From: Bifidobacterium sp.
GTDB lineage: Bacteria > Actinomycetota > Actinomycetes > Actinomycetales > Bifidobacteriaceae
NCBI GenBank assembly: GCA_024104275.1
Contig: JAGGHK010000001.1
Location: 744,001-808,000 of the forward strand
Direction of reading: 5' to 3'
Length of the DNA: 64,000 nt
Below are positions 8,678 to 17,899 of the stretch, piece by piece (positions within the stretch are counted from its first letter, which is position 1; every line of letters begins with the position of its first letter). Under the pieces are notes generated by a model. The model had not been told where the DNA came from. It searched no databases and was given only the letters and a program-made list of their open reading frames with translations. The position numbers and the translations under genes are program-made.

Positions 8678-9834
8678 CACAGCAGTTCCCTTTCCTCTTT
8701 CGTCTCGACATCGCTCGCGTACACACGTTTGCGACATATCCCGCCCTGCGGCAGCATCCATGTGTCGACCGGCGGGTTTGGGTGCTCGCCTCTCGGGTAG
8801 ACGGCCAACGTCTTGACCCAATCCCCTTCGGCGACGATTTGGTGGAGCAAGTGGCTGAAATTGGCCTGCCACGGCGCGGCATCCAAGGTGATGATGAAAC
8901 TGTAGGTGCCGGCGTGGCCTTTGATGGGCCGTGACATGAGATTGGTCATGTTGAGCCCCTCGTCACGCACGGAATCAAGTAACTTGGCGATAACTCCGGG
9001 GCCGGTACTGAGCGGAATCACCGCGATGATCGTCTCGAAATCGACGGCATCATCTCGCCGGTAGGCCTGCAGGACGGCACGTACATCGCTCCTCGGGGCG
9101 ACCACAAGAAAATCGGTTTTGGCGCCGCTGAAATCCTGAACATTGCGTTCCAGCGTTTGAAGACCATACAATTTGCCGCACAAGGCAGGTCCAAGCGCCA
9201 CCTGCCCAGGCTTGACGTCACGGCACGCTGCAGCATTCGAGGACGCAGGCACCGGCGTGAGATTGTGCGCCCTGGTGAATTTTGTGCATTGGGCCAAGCC
9301 ATGCGGATGCGCCGTAATCTCGTGCAGCGGGGAAATGTATGACATCTGTTTGGCTGATGCCATACCTTGTTCATCGCACACACTGGCCGACGTTTGCGTA
9401 CCGTTGCCGCGATTCCCGTTATGCATAGCACCAGCCGCCGCACCATTGGCGTCGTCGACCCCCGCAACCGCAACATCTTCATCCGCACGCACAAAGGCAT
9501 CGAACGCGATATCCACGGTCAAACGGCTCAATCCAGCCAAATCTTTGGCATCGATGACGGCATCGAGATTCGGGACGACATAGCCTTCGACGCTGTTTTC
9601 CCAAGCAATGACGCCCCAGCCCAAGCCGGCCTCAACGTCACGGATGATGGAAGGAACATTTTCGCGCGCCTCAAGCGAGACGTTGCCATCTCGTCCATCC
9701 AGTATTTCTGCAGCGCTTGCCGCCGCCTGATGGGTGAAGGAGCCTTCGGGGCCTAGGAAAAACAGCGTGCTCGTGATCGGCGTCTTTGCCTGACTGTTGT
9801 CATTGCGGTTCGGCTTCTCGTTGTTCTTAGTCAT
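8674..9834 (-). CDS. pheA: Prephenate dehydratase
   Basis: Converts prephenate to phenylpyruvate for phenylalanine synthesis. N-terminal PDT domain opens with FLGPEGSFTHQAA (near residue 27). It is interrupted near residues 110-155 by a Gly/Asn/Ala-rich insertion and continues with HPHGLAQC and ALCGKLYGLQTLERNVQD. The C-terminal ACT domain (about 265-345, GVIAKLLDSVRDEGLNMTNL) is the expected Phe-sensing allosteric module. 386 residues, longer than the usual 280-310 because of the insertion and a C-terminal tail. The ATG at 9834 overlaps the upstream gene's stop by 4 bases and the stop overlaps tyrA, so three genes form one operon. Confidence 0.93.
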   Translation of the reverse strand: MTKNNEKPNRNDNSQAKTPITSTLFFLGPEGSFTHQAAASAAEILDGRDGNVSLEARENVPSIIRDVEAGLGWGVIAWENSVEGYVVPNLDAVIDAKDLAGLSRLTVDIAFDAFVRADEDVAVAGVDDANGAAAGAMHNGNRGNGTQTSASVCDEQGMASAKQMSYISPLHEITAHPHGLAQCTKFTRAHNLTPVPASSNAAACRDVKPGQVALGPALCGKLYGLQTLERNVQDFSGAKTDFLVVAPRSDVRAVLQAYRRDDAVDFETIIAVIPLSTGPGVIAKLLDSVRDEGLNMTNLMSRPIKGHAGTYSFIITLDAAPWQANFSHLLHQIVAEGDWVKTLAVYPRGEHPNPPVDTWMLPQGGICRKRVYASDVETKEERELLW

Positions 9835-10355
9835 GGTTGCGTTACCTCATCCGCAGCAGTATCGTCCGTTGCAGCTTGGCGATGTGCCGTTGAAAGTGCT
9901 TTAGGCGCGGGAATAACAAACCAGCTTTTGGGTAGGAACACCATGACGAACTGTATGATGATCATGCCGAGGAACCAGAACCAGAAAGCGTTCTGGCTGA
10001 AAAACGGGATACCGGAACTGTAGAACCCCGCCGGCAGCAGGATGTCACCTGACGTGGTGGCGATCGAGGCGACAGCGACGACACCCGAGGAAGCAATCAG
10101 ATGCATGGCCAGCCCCACTACCCCGCTGCGTGCACGGGCGCTCCAAGCCGAAAGTCCGATAATCAGCAGGGCAATCACCAAGCCGATTGGCACATTATAT
10201 TGTGTTCCAAGCCGATGCACCAGCGTGCCGCACACACCGGCCACAATGCCGGTCACCACACAGATCAGCACACGAATCCACGCATTGTATTGGTACGACC
10301 AAGGGAGGTACGTCTTTGGTGCGGCGGTTTTGGCAGATGCGGCAGGAGAAGTCAT
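9831..10355 (-). CDS. Small integral membrane protein of unknown function
   Basis: 174 residues with four hydrophobic helices: near VLICVVTGIVAGVCG, IGLVIALLIIGLSAW, AMHLIASSGVVAVAS, and FWFWFLGMIIIQFVMVFL, then a polar C-terminal tail. I do not recognise a family. The start is uncertain: ATG at 10355 (taken) or 10373, neither with a strong ribosome-binding site. Its stop overlaps pheA by 4 bases (ATGA), so it leads the pheA-tyrA operon. A role in aromatic amino acid transport would be speculation. Confidence 0.75.
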   Translation of the reverse strand: MTSPAASAKTAAPKTYLPWSYQYNAWIRVLICVVTGIVAGVCGTLVHRLGTQYNVPIGLVIALLIIGLSAWSARARSGVVGLAMHLIASSGVVAVASIATTSGDILLPAGFYSSGIPFFSQNAFWFWFLGMIIIQFVMVFLPKSWFVIPAPKALSTAHRQAATDDTAADEVTQP

Positions 10356-10404
10356 AGTGCCAGTATGCCCCATCGGGCGGTCAAAGGCAGCAACGCGTCT
10401 TCCT

Positions 10405-10535
10405 AACTGTCGCTTTTTACTTGCTTGCTCGACCCAACTAAGTAAAAAGCAACAAATAGAGACGCTAAATGTGTCTTTTTACTTAGCCGCCCTTAGCAAG
10501 CAAGTAAAAAGCGACAATTAGCCAGCAAGCCACGC
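10405..10535. repeat. Two-unit 62-bp tandem hairpin array
   Basis: Unit 1 starts at 10412 and unit 2 at 10474. Each has a left arm ctttttactt and a right arm aagtaaaaagc at the same offsets (positions 2-11 and 29-39 of the unit), giving two hairpins of 39 bp with 17-base loops. Crosswise, 10405-10429 and 10495-10519 are also inverted repeats (24 of 25 bases), so one long nested cruciform is an alternative fold. It sits between the typA terminator and the membrane-protein gene, in the promoter region of the pheA operon. Confidence 0.85.
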
Positions 10536-10563
10536 ACCGATCGGCCGTAGTCGGGAAACGTCA

Positions 10564-10610
10564 CAACGAAAATGCGCACCCACCATCCGCTTCGGATGAC
10601 GGGTGCGCAT
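10564..10610 (-). terminator. typA terminator
   Basis: Minus strand: arms ATGCGCACCC (10610-10601) and GGGTGCGCAT (10581-10572) with a small inner hairpin, followed by TTTTCGTTG. It lies 49 bases after the typA stop. Confidence 0.85.
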
Positions 10611-10658
10611 ATAGGCAACGATAGGTTGCGATGAGACTGAAGTCTGCTCAGCCCTTAT

Positions 10659-12587
10659 TTACTTCGCCTTTGCGGAGTTCTGGCGACGCTGGCGGGCGTG
10701 CCACTTGTACCATTCGTCGCGGTCGAGGATGACCTTGCGCACGCGGATGGCCTCGGGGGTGACCTCGACGCACTCGTCCTCGTTGGCGAAATCGAGCGAC
10801 TCTTCGAGGCTCATCTTGATGGGCGGGGTGAGCGTTTCGAGCACGTCAGCGGTGGAGGAACGCATGTTGGTCATGTGCTTGGCCAACGTGACGTTGACGT
10901 CGAGCTCGTCGGGCTTGTTGTTGATACCGACGACCTGGCCCTCGTAGACGTTGGACTGCGGCTCAATGAAGAAGTTGCCGCGGGCCTGCAGGCGCTGCAT
11001 GGCGTATGGGGTGGCGACGCCGGCGCGGTCAGAAATCATCGAACCGTTCTGACGGGTGGTGATCTCACCGGCCCATGGGGCATATCCGGCCGAGATGGAG
11101 CTGGAAATACCGGTGCCGCGGGTGGCGGTCAACAGGGCGGTGCGGAAGCCGATCAGGCCACGGGAAGGAACTGTGAACTGCAGGCGGACCCAGCCGGAAC
11201 CGTGGTTGGACATGGAGTCCATACGGCCCTTGCGGTCGGCCATCAGCTGTGTGACGGCGCCCATGTATTCCTCGGGCACGTCGATGGTGTCGTTCTCCAT
11301 AGGCTCGTTGAGCTTGCCGTCGATGGTCTTGGTGACCACCTGCGGGCGGCCGACGGTCAGTTCGTAGCCTTCGCGACGCATCTGCTCGGCCAGAATCGCG
11401 AGCGCGAGTTCGCCACGGCCCTGGACTTCCCATGCGTCGGGTCGGTCGGTCGGCAGCACCTTGATGGAGACGTTGCCGATGAGCTCGCGGTCGAGGCGAT
11501 CCTTGATCATGCGTGCGGTAAGCTTGTGGTCCTTGCCTTCGCGGCCGGCCAGAGGGGAATCGTTGACGCCGAAGGTCATGGAGATCGCCGGGTCGTCGAC
11601 GTGAATCAGCGGCAACGGTTTCGGGTCATCGGGGTCGACGATGGTTTCGCCGATCATGATGTCATTGACACCTGCGACGGCGACGATATCACCGGGGCCG
11701 GCCTCGTCGACCGGGGTGCGGTCGAGGCCCTGCGTGCGCAGGATCTCGGTGAGCTTGAAGTTTTCGAGCGAGCCGTCGACTCGGGAAAGGCCATACTGCT
11801 TGCCTTTCTTGAGCGTGCCGTTGTAGATGCGGACCAGGCCCAAGCGGCCGAGGTAATCGGAGGCGTCGATGTTGGTGACGTGGGCCTGCAGCGGCGCGCC
11901 TTCGGTATATTCCGGTGCGGGAATATTGGAGATGATGGTGTCGAAGAGCGGTTCGAGGTCCTTGTTGTCGGGCAGGCCGCCGTCCTTGGGCTGATTGCGC
12001 GAGGCGTAGCCAGCCTTGGCTGCGCAATAGATGACCGGAAGGTCGAGCAGGGAGTCGAGGTCGAGGTCGACGCCTTCCTCGCTGACGTCCTGCGCCAGGC
12101 CAAGCAGCAGATCGGTGGTCTCGCTGACGACTTCCGAAATTCGCGCGTCGGGACGGTCGACCTTGTTGATGCACAAGATCACCGGCAGCTTGGCCTCGAG
12201 CGCCTTGCGCAGCACGAAACGGGTCTGCGGCAGCGGGCCTTCGGAAGCGTCGACCAAGAGCACCACGCCGTCGACCATGGAGATGCCGCGTTCCACCTCG
12301 CCGCCGAAATCGGCGTGGCCGGGGGTATCGATGACGTTGATGGTGATGCCTTGGGGCTCGCCGTATTTGGCAGCCAGAGGGCCGGTGTATTGCACTGCGG
12401 TGTTCTTGGCGAGGATGGTGATGCCCTTCTCACGCTCAAGATCGTTGGAATCCATCACGCGGTCCGGCACTTCCTCACGCTCGTTGAACACATGCGACTG
12501 CTGAAGCATCGCGTTGACCAGCGTCGTCTTGCCGTGATCGACGTGAGCCACGATCGCCACATTTCGAATATCACCACGTACCGCCAT
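10659..12587 (-). CDS. typA: Ribosome-associated GTPase TypA/BipA
   Basis: Translational GTPase that binds the 70S ribosome and helps large-subunit assembly and stress adaptation. 642 residues. G1 [10 protein letters not shown] near 14-23, G3 [16 protein letters not shown]4 NKVD, then EF-G-like domains II, III and V and the BipA-specific C-terminal domain ([18 protein letters not shown]). ATG at 12587 with AGGAGAGG upstream. Transcribed alone, or by read-through from the Nudix-like gene 158 bases upstream, and followed by a clear terminator. Confidence 0.97.
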   Translation of the reverse strand: MAVRGDIRNVAIVAHVDHGKTTLVNAMLQQSHVFNEREEVPDRVMDSNDLEREKGITILAKNTAVQYTGPLAAKYGEPQGITINVIDTPGHADFGGEVERGISMVDGVVLLVDASEGPLPQTRFVLRKALEAKLPVILCINKVDRPDARISEVVSETTDLLLGLAQDVSEEGVDLDLDSLLDLPVIYCAAKAGYASRNQPKDGGLPDNKDLEPLFDTIISNIPAPEYTEGAPLQAHVTNIDASDYLGRLGLVRIYNGTLKKGKQYGLSRVDGSLENFKLTEILRTQGLDRTPVDEAGPGDIVAVAGVNDIMIGETIVDPDDPKPLPLIHVDDPAISMTFGVNDSPLAGREGKDHKLTARMIKDRLDRELIGNVSIKVLPTDRPDAWEVQGRGELALAILAEQMRREGYELTVGRPQVVTKTIDGKLNEPMENDTIDVPEEYMGAVTQLMADRKGRMDSMSNHGSGWVRLQFTVPSRGLIGFRTALLTATRGTGISSSISAGYAPWAGEITTRQNGSMISDRAGVATPYAMQRLQARGNFFIEPQSNVYEGQVVGINNKPDELDVNVTLAKHMTNMRSSTADVLETLTPPIKMSLEESLDFANEDECVEVTPEAIRVRKVILDRDEWYKWHARQRRQNSAKAK

Positions 12588-12745
12588 AAAAGCCTCTCCT
12601 AATTACCTTTTCTTGAGTGCTTATCAGATAGAACTACTCTAACCTTCTACTTACACACAAACCTTCACAATAGTATCCACGTATCCCGACACGGGTACGC
12701 TATTTGCAAAGCGTTGGAAAGCCGGATTTCTGCGGCCAACGAAGA

Positions 12746-13564
12746 TCACTCCGTGGTCAACGCAGAAAGCACATCGTCGCCGGCCCCGGAGCCGTTGAAC
12801 TCCGTGCCGGTAGATTCCGATTTGGGGTTGAGCTGCGTGTCCCAGGACTTCCATACCTCATTGCCAACGGCCACAACCCCGGGTACATAACGATAGACGG
12901 CTGCCGGTCTATGCCGGCCTTCCGCCAATTTATCCCCGGTATCTTCAAGCTGCCCGGAAGCCAGCATCTTGCGGCGGAAATTGCCCAGGTCAAAGCTGCG
13001 TCCGGCAATGGCCTCATAGACATCATGCAGCCGGCGGAGCGTGAAACGCGGTCCGACCAGCTTCGAAGCCACATCGGGATACGACATCTTCGAGCGCAGC
13101 CGATCCAAAGCGTATTTGATGATTTGCGCGTGATCAAAAGCGAGAGGCGGCAACGCGGATTCTGCGAACCACTGCACATTGTCTCCGTCTCGCAGCTCGT
13201 CGACCTGTGCGCTGCCAATCAACGCCCAGTAGACGATGGAGACCATGGGCAGGGCGGAACCGGAGCGGTGCGGATCGCCGAAGGTATAGAGCTGCTCCAA
13301 ATATTTGGGACGCAGGTTCGTGGTCGATTCCAGCGCGACATAGGCGGACCATTCCAGCGACCGCCCGGCGAGCAGATCGCCTCCGGGAAGGGCCCACATC
13401 CCCTTGAACGGCTCACGGACACGCCTCACCAGCGGTATCCACAACTCGTCTCGTTGGGCTTTTTGGTCATGTTCAGCGCATGAATGGGCGAGTGCGAAAA
13501 TGATAACGGAAACTCCGACCTCAGGCGGGCCGGCCTTGCGTTCCGTCACATTTCCTTGCCACAT
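12746..13564 (-). CDS. Nudix-fold transcriptional regulator, NrtR-like, with degenerate Nudix box
   Basis: 272 residues. Residues 15-150 look like a Nudix fold (VSVIIFALAHS at the first strand, then GMWALPGGDLLAGRSLEWSA). About residues 150-220 (FDHAQIIKYALDRLRSK, RFTLRRLHDVYEAIAGRSFD, NFRRKML) match the winged-helix domain of NrtR-type regulators. The catalytic REXXEEXGX segment of a true Nudix box is absent: after GGD one reads AYVALESTTNLRP. So I infer a ligand-sensing DNA-binding protein rather than a hydrolase, possibly for NAD metabolism as for NrtR; no NAD gene lies in this window. ATG at 13564 with AAGGAG upstream. It follows scpB on the same strand. Confidence 0.7.
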   Translation of the reverse strand: MWQGNVTERKAGPPEVGVSVIIFALAHSCAEHDQKAQRDELWIPLVRRVREPFKGMWALPGGDLLAGRSLEWSAYVALESTTNLRPKYLEQLYTFGDPHRSGSALPMVSIVYWALIGSAQVDELRDGDNVQWFAESALPPLAFDHAQIIKYALDRLRSKMSYPDVASKLVGPRFTLRRLHDVYEAIAGRSFDLGNFRRKMLASGQLEDTGDKLAEGRHRPAAVYRYVPGVVAVGNEVWKSWDTQLNPKSESTGTEFNGSGAGDDVLSALTTE

Positions 13565-13670
13565 GCTGCCGCGCTCCTTCGTTATCTTCCAAACTTGTTA
13601 CCCACAGCAAGACTACCAAGTCAAGATTACCGAGTGCGGCATATCGCCGTGCCACCAAGCACCATATTTT

Positions 13671-14501
13671 CTAAGCAACTGCGGGCAGGTCGGTCTCCGC
13701 ATTCTCGGCCTGATTGACCACATCGCTGGCTGCCGGCATGAAGGGAGCCAGCTCCGGGAGCTGGTCGAGGGATTCGAGACCCATTTTCTCCAGAAACAGC
13801 CCGGTGGTGACCAGAAACGCCGCGCGGGAATCGGAATCGGCGCCTTCCTCACGGATAAGGCCGCGCACGCTCAAGGCACGAACCACACCGTCGGAATTGA
13901 CGCCACGGATGGCAGCAATTTGAGCGCGGGTAACCGGCTGCTTGTAGGCGACGATGGCCAAGGCCTCAAGCGCCGCCTGCGAAAGCCGGGCCATCTGCCC
14001 GTCGGTGACGAAAGCCGAAACGACCGGCTCGAACACGGCCCGATTGCCATATTGCCAACCACGGGCGGTATGCCGCAACTCGAAACCCCGGGGGGCGAGA
14101 TTGTGAGCTTCATCGCCATCGTATTCGCGCTGCATCGATTCAAGCGCTGAAGTGACTTCGCCTTCGTCGAGCGCCAGCACGCGGGCCATGTCAGCGGCCT
14201 GCTGCGGTTGGTCGGCCACCATCAAAATCGCTTCAAGGCAGGATTCGAGCCCGCCTGGAAAATCCTCAACGCTAAAGTCCACATATTCAGGGCGCGTAGG
14301 AGCCGCATCCGGGCCTTCCCCGCGAGCAGGTTGCTCTTCACTGTCCTTGTTATCGGTTTCGCTGGAGGCTTCATCGAACGAAGCATCATCGATTTCAGAT
14401 ACTTTTATTTCGCTCATATCAACCTCAGCACCGTTGGGGCCGCGCACGTCCCCACTCGTCGACTCCACGCCGTTTTCGGCCATATCATTGGTCTCGCTCA
14501 T
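13671..14501 (-). CDS. scpB: Segregation and condensation protein B
   Basis: Kleisin-associated subunit of the SMC-ScpAB condensin that compacts and segregates the chromosome. 276 residues. The first 85 residues are an acidic Ser/Glu-rich extension, then the tandem winged-helix core: LESCLEAILMVADQPQQAADMAR, LSQAALEALAIVAYKQPVTRAQI (each typical of ScpB) and LIREEG. The ATG at 14501 overlaps the scpA stop by 4 bases, indicating coupled translation. The smc gene is in this window at 39033-42977. Confidence 0.94.
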   Translation of the reverse strand: MSETNDMAENGVESTSGDVRGPNGAEVDMSEIKVSEIDDASFDEASSETDNKDSEEQPARGEGPDAAPTRPEYVDFSVEDFPGGLESCLEAILMVADQPQQAADMARVLALDEGEVTSALESMQREYDGDEAHNLAPRGFELRHTARGWQYGNRAVFEPVVSAFVTDGQMARLSQAALEALAIVAYKQPVTRAQIAAIRGVNSDGVVRALSVRGLIREEGADSDSRAAFLVTTGLFLEKMGLESLDQLPELAPFMPAASDVVNQAENAETDLPAVA

Positions 14502-15391
14502 GCGAAATCACCCTCATTCACTTCAACGGCGCTGTCCCCATCATCGGCACCTGGTACCCATCGTAGATGCAAATCCTCAAAGGGACCGGCCTGTTTATAT
14601 TGCAGCACACCCTGTTTGAAGAAGAGGAGAATGGACAAGAACCTCGCCACGACCACCAACGTGCTTTTGGCGTCGGCGGTGAGTTCGGCAAAGGTCATCG
14701 ATCCGCCTTCCTCCAGGCCACGCAACCGGTTGCGCACAATCTGCGACTGCTGCTTCAGATCGACCTGCGCGACATGCAACTGGTCGAGCCGTACCTCGTC
14801 CGCCGGAGCGTTCAGGAACACGTCGACGGCGATTTTCGCCAAGTCCTCGGGACCCAGTGTCCATGCCAGTTCCGGCAACATCGCCGCGATGGCTGGATCG
14901 CTGAAGGCAGGGTGCGGAAAACGTCCGGAGTTGGCGGCGAACAGTTCACGGAAATCATTCGCCGCGCTTTTGAATGCCCGGTACTGCACAAGTCTGGCGA
15001 AAAGCAGATCACGTTCACGCAGGGCCTCCATGCTCTGCTCGTCACGTTCGCCATTCTCATCACTGGGCAGGATCGCGGCGCTTTTGGCCTCCACCAAGAC
15101 GGAAGCGACATCGAGAAACGCACTGACCTGCTCCATGTCGCGGGCCATGTTCAGACCACGCACGTATTCGATGAATTCCTCAGTGATGGCCGAAAGCGAG
15201 ACTTCCGTGAGTTCGAGCTTGCGGTTGGCGATCATCGTCAGCAAAGCGTCGAACGGGCCTGAATAAACGGAAAGATTGACCGAAAAGCCTTTATTACTGG
15301 CCTTTTGCAGGCCTTCGGCATCGCCATCACTTGCCGGAGCCGACGTCAAAGCCGTGTCATCAACGGGAGCGTTCAGCTCGTCTTCGCTCAT
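14498..15391 (-). CDS. scpA: Segregation and condensation protein A (kleisin)
   Basis: Bridges the SMC dimer with ScpB in the condensin complex. 297 residues. The kleisin N-terminal helices follow FSVNLSVYSGPFDALLTMI (near 35-55), with ISAITEEFIEYVRGLN-like helix next, DVASVLVEAKSAAILP in the middle and the C-terminal winged helix toward residue 260 (VVVARFLSILLFFKQGVLQ). The ATG at 15391 has GTGAGGTGTC directly upstream. It lies 73 bases after parA-like. Confidence 0.94.
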   Translation of the reverse strand: MSEDELNAPVDDTALTSAPASDGDAEGLQKASNKGFSVNLSVYSGPFDALLTMIANRKLELTEVSLSAITEEFIEYVRGLNMARDMEQVSAFLDVASVLVEAKSAAILPSDENGERDEQSMEALRERDLLFARLVQYRAFKSAANDFRELFAANSGRFPHPAFSDPAIAAMLPELAWTLGPEDLAKIAVDVFLNAPADEVRLDQLHVAQVDLKQQSQIVRNRLRGLEEGGSMTFAELTADAKSTLVVVARFLSILLFFKQGVLQYKQAGPFEDLHLRWVPGADDGDSAVEVNEGDFA

Positions 15392-15464
15392 GACACCTCA
15401 CTTACGTGATACATTCGATAGCGCGGCAGACCATCTGCATCGCACGATACCAAGAAAAAATCCC

Positions 15465-16601
15465 TCAATCCACGATGCCACGAGCGATGAGCTCGCGCGC
15501 GGTCTCGCGGTATTCCTTGGCCGTCTTGTGGTTGGGCGCGTAAATCGTGATCGGTGCGGCGGCGACGTTCGAATCGGGCAGCTTGATGGAACGGGAAATC
15601 ACGGAATGGAAGACCCTGTCCTGGAAAGCCTCGTAGATGCGCTGCAGCACTTCCTCGCAGTGCAGGGTCGCGGTGTACATCGTCACCAGAACGCCGTAGA
15701 CCTCGAGCTGCGGGTTGATGCGCGAGCGCACCTTCTCGATGGACTGCATCAACAACGCCACGCCGCGCAAGGCGAAGAATTCGGCAGCCACGGGAATGAT
15801 CACGCCGTCGGCGGCGGCCAGCGCATTGACGGTCAGAAGCCCCAGCGAGGGCTGGCAATCGATGATAATGACATCGTATTCGTCGCGCACGCCTTCAAGC
15901 ACGCTGGCAAGAATGCGCTCACGACCCACTTCGGTGACGAGCTGCACCTCCGCGGCGGAAAGGTCGATATTGGCCGGAATGATGTCAAGGTTCTCGAAAT
16001 CGGTGTGCTGCACCACGTCGTGGACGTCAAGCGAGGAGTCGAACAACGCGTTGTAAATGGTGGCATCCACGGTGTTCGCGTTGATGCCCAAGCCGACACT
16101 GGCGGCACCCTGCGGATCGAAGTCGACGATGAGCACGCGTCGGCCATACTGGCTCAGCGCCCCGCCGATGTTGATGGAACTGGTGGTCTTGCCGACACCG
16201 CCCTTCTGGTTGCACATCGCGATGATACGCGCCGGACCGTGGTGGTCAAGCGGTTTCGGCGCAGGAAACGTCTCATATTTTCGTCCAAGAAGATCGGTAG
16301 GCATGTCTTTCATGCTATCAACAGGCCTGTTCACGGCCTGTACAAAGGATTTTGAACCGCCTGAATGTTTCTTTTGAGCCTCATCGGAAACCGGCGGCAC
16401 ATGCACGGTACCCGGCAACGGCAGCTTGCCTTGCGTCACGCGTTTCGGCTGCTCCTCGCCGAGCCACCTCGCCGCGCTGAATCCGCCGTCGCGGTATTGG
16501 CTTTTGGACTTTTGCGTGGTCTCGTGGCCTTCGTTTTTGGCCCCGTTTTTGTTCATACCTTTATTACTGGCCCCGCGAGACTTTGCGTTTTTCCTTGCCA
16601 T
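15465..16601 (-). CDS. ParA/Soj-family chromosome partitioning ATPase
   Basis: 378 residues. A basic, Lys/Ser-rich N-terminal region of about 110 residues precedes the ATPase core, with the deviant Walker A KGGVGKTT, then VLIVDFDPQGAASVGLG and DVIIIDCQPSLGLLTVNAL. Such proteins bind DNA non-specifically as ATP dimers and act with a ParB-type partner; here no parB is adjacent. The gene sits upstream of scpAB, a common actinobacterial arrangement distinct from the parAB locus near oriC. The start is the ATG at 16601 (GGGAGAA upstream) rather than 16619. Confidence 0.9.
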   Translation of the reverse strand: MARKNAKSRGASNKGMNKNGAKNEGHETTQKSKSQYRDGGFSAARWLGEEQPKRVTQGKLPLPGTVHVPPVSDEAQKKHSGGSKSFVQAVNRPVDSMKDMPTDLLGRKYETFPAPKPLDHHGPARIIAMCNQKGGVGKTTSSINIGGALSQYGRRVLIVDFDPQGAASVGLGINANTVDATIYNALFDSSLDVHDVVQHTDFENLDIIPANIDLSAAEVQLVTEVGRERILASVLEGVRDEYDVIIIDCQPSLGLLTVNALAAADGVIIPVAAEFFALRGVALLMQSIEKVRSRINPQLEVYGVLVTMYTATLHCEEVLQRIYEAFQDRVFHSVISRSIKLPDSNVAAAPITIYAPNHKTAKEYRETARELIARGIVD

Positions 16602-16678
16602 CGAATTCTCCCGCCTCATCGCCTACACAATACCGACAATCATCCTAATACGTTCGTGAGTCAAACATTGGGCAACCG

Positions 16679-17686
16679 TCACCGCGCCCGGGGGTGAGCC
16701 GTGAGGTAGGTCTCGATAAGGGTTTCGGGACTGACGTGAGTGTAGATCTGCGTAGTGGTCACGGAGGCGTGACCCAACAACTCCTGTACGGTACGCACGT
16801 CGGCACCGCCTTGGATCAGATGGGTGGCGAAGGAATGACGGAGCGTGTGCGGGTGAAGCGGTTTGTCGATATGCGCGCGTTCCCCTGCCGTCTTGACGAC
16901 CTCCCAGACGGACTGTCGCGAGATGCGCCGCCCGCGTTTGTTCAGAAATATCGCGCGACGTTCCTTGCCGCCTTTGGCTTTGCCCTCGAGCTGCGGCCGT
17001 CCCAGCGAAACGTAACGTTGCAAAGCCTTGATCGCATACTCCCCCAGTGGCACCAGCCGCTGCTTCGAGCCTTTGCCGGTAAGCACCACCACCCGCTCGT
17101 CGGTATCGACATCGTTGAGATCGGCACCGACGGCCTCGGAAACGCGGCAGCCGGTGGCATACATGAACTCGAGCAACGCCTTGTCGCGCAACACTACCGG
17201 GTCGTCGCTGCCGCCCATCGAAGCGGCGTCAAGCAGGCGCGTCACCTCGTCAATGCTCAGCACGTCCGGCAAGTGACCGTTGGCTTTCGGCGCTTTGACC
17301 CGCGCGGAAACGTCATCGGCCACCACGCCCTGCGTCAATGCGAACTTGTGGAACTCGTGGACGCTGGCGAGCCGGCGGGCCTTGCTGCGCCCGCTTTCCC
17401 CTGCCTCGTCGAGCGCGGCGACATACGCCTCGACGTCATGGCTGGTGACACTCGCCAAATCCTTGAGGCCTTGCGCATCGAGCCAACCAAGATACTTGCG
17501 GATATCAGCCGCGTACGCCTTCACCGTGGATTTCACCAGGCCGCGCTCCACGTCGATATGCGCGAGGAACTGGTCCAGCAGCGCATCCCAGTCAACGTTC
17601 GTGCCGTTCGCAGCAGACTTCGTTTCCGCTTCCACACTCGCAGAAGCGCCGGATTGCACGCTCGACGTCACTTCCGATCCGTTCAT
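16679..17686 (-). CDS. xerD: Tyrosine recombinase XerD
   Basis: 335 residues. An N-terminal extension of about 25 residues, then the SAM-like domain (LLDQFLAHIDVERGLVKST) and the catalytic domain with the Arg of ATGCRVSEAVG, HPHTLRHSFATHLIQ, LLGHASVTTTQIYTHV and its Tyr. Together with the XerC-like protein at 6047-7066 it should resolve chromosome dimers at dif. ATG at 17686 with ATGGAGTC upstream. First gene of a likely xerD-parA-scpA-scpB transcript. Confidence 0.92.
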   Translation of the reverse strand: MNGSEVTSSVQSGASASVEAETKSAANGTNVDWDALLDQFLAHIDVERGLVKSTVKAYAADIRKYLGWLDAQGLKDLASVTSHDVEAYVAALDEAGESGRSKARRLASVHEFHKFALTQGVVADDVSARVKAPKANGHLPDVLSIDEVTRLLDAASMGGSDDPVVLRDKALLEFMYATGCRVSEAVGADLNDVDTDERVVVLTGKGSKQRLVPLGEYAIKALQRYVSLGRPQLEGKAKGGKERRAIFLNKRGRRISRQSVWEVVKTAGERAHIDKPLHPHTLRHSFATHLIQGGADVRTVQELLGHASVTTTQIYTHVSPETLIETYLTAHPRAR

Positions 17687-17814
17687 GACTCCATTTTCAC
17701 TTTATTAGGCGACTTTTAAACTTCAGGAATACGCGAAAACCACAATAGCCAAACGTAATACACAATTGCATTTTCCATCGTCAGCTCAATTTTATAATGC
17801 ACATTTACGAACAC

Positions 17815-17880
17815 AACGAAAAGACCTGTGCCATTCAAACGCCGTTATCAACAGCGCAAGAACCGCACAGGTCTTTCGTT
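17815..17880 (-). terminator. Terminator downstream of the backbone pilin gene
   Basis: Inverted repeat with arms at 17880-17865 and 17831-17815 (sharing GACCTGTGC) and a 33-base loop, 20 bases after the pilin stop; TTTTCGTT follows the stem on the minus strand. The long loop makes it an imperfect terminator. Confidence 0.55.
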
Positions 17881-17899
17881 AAATCGGAAGCTAAGAAAA

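Noticed and set aside
10698-12602. Plus-strand open frame opposite typA (634 codons)
   Set aside because: Shadow frame; typA is complete on the minus strand.
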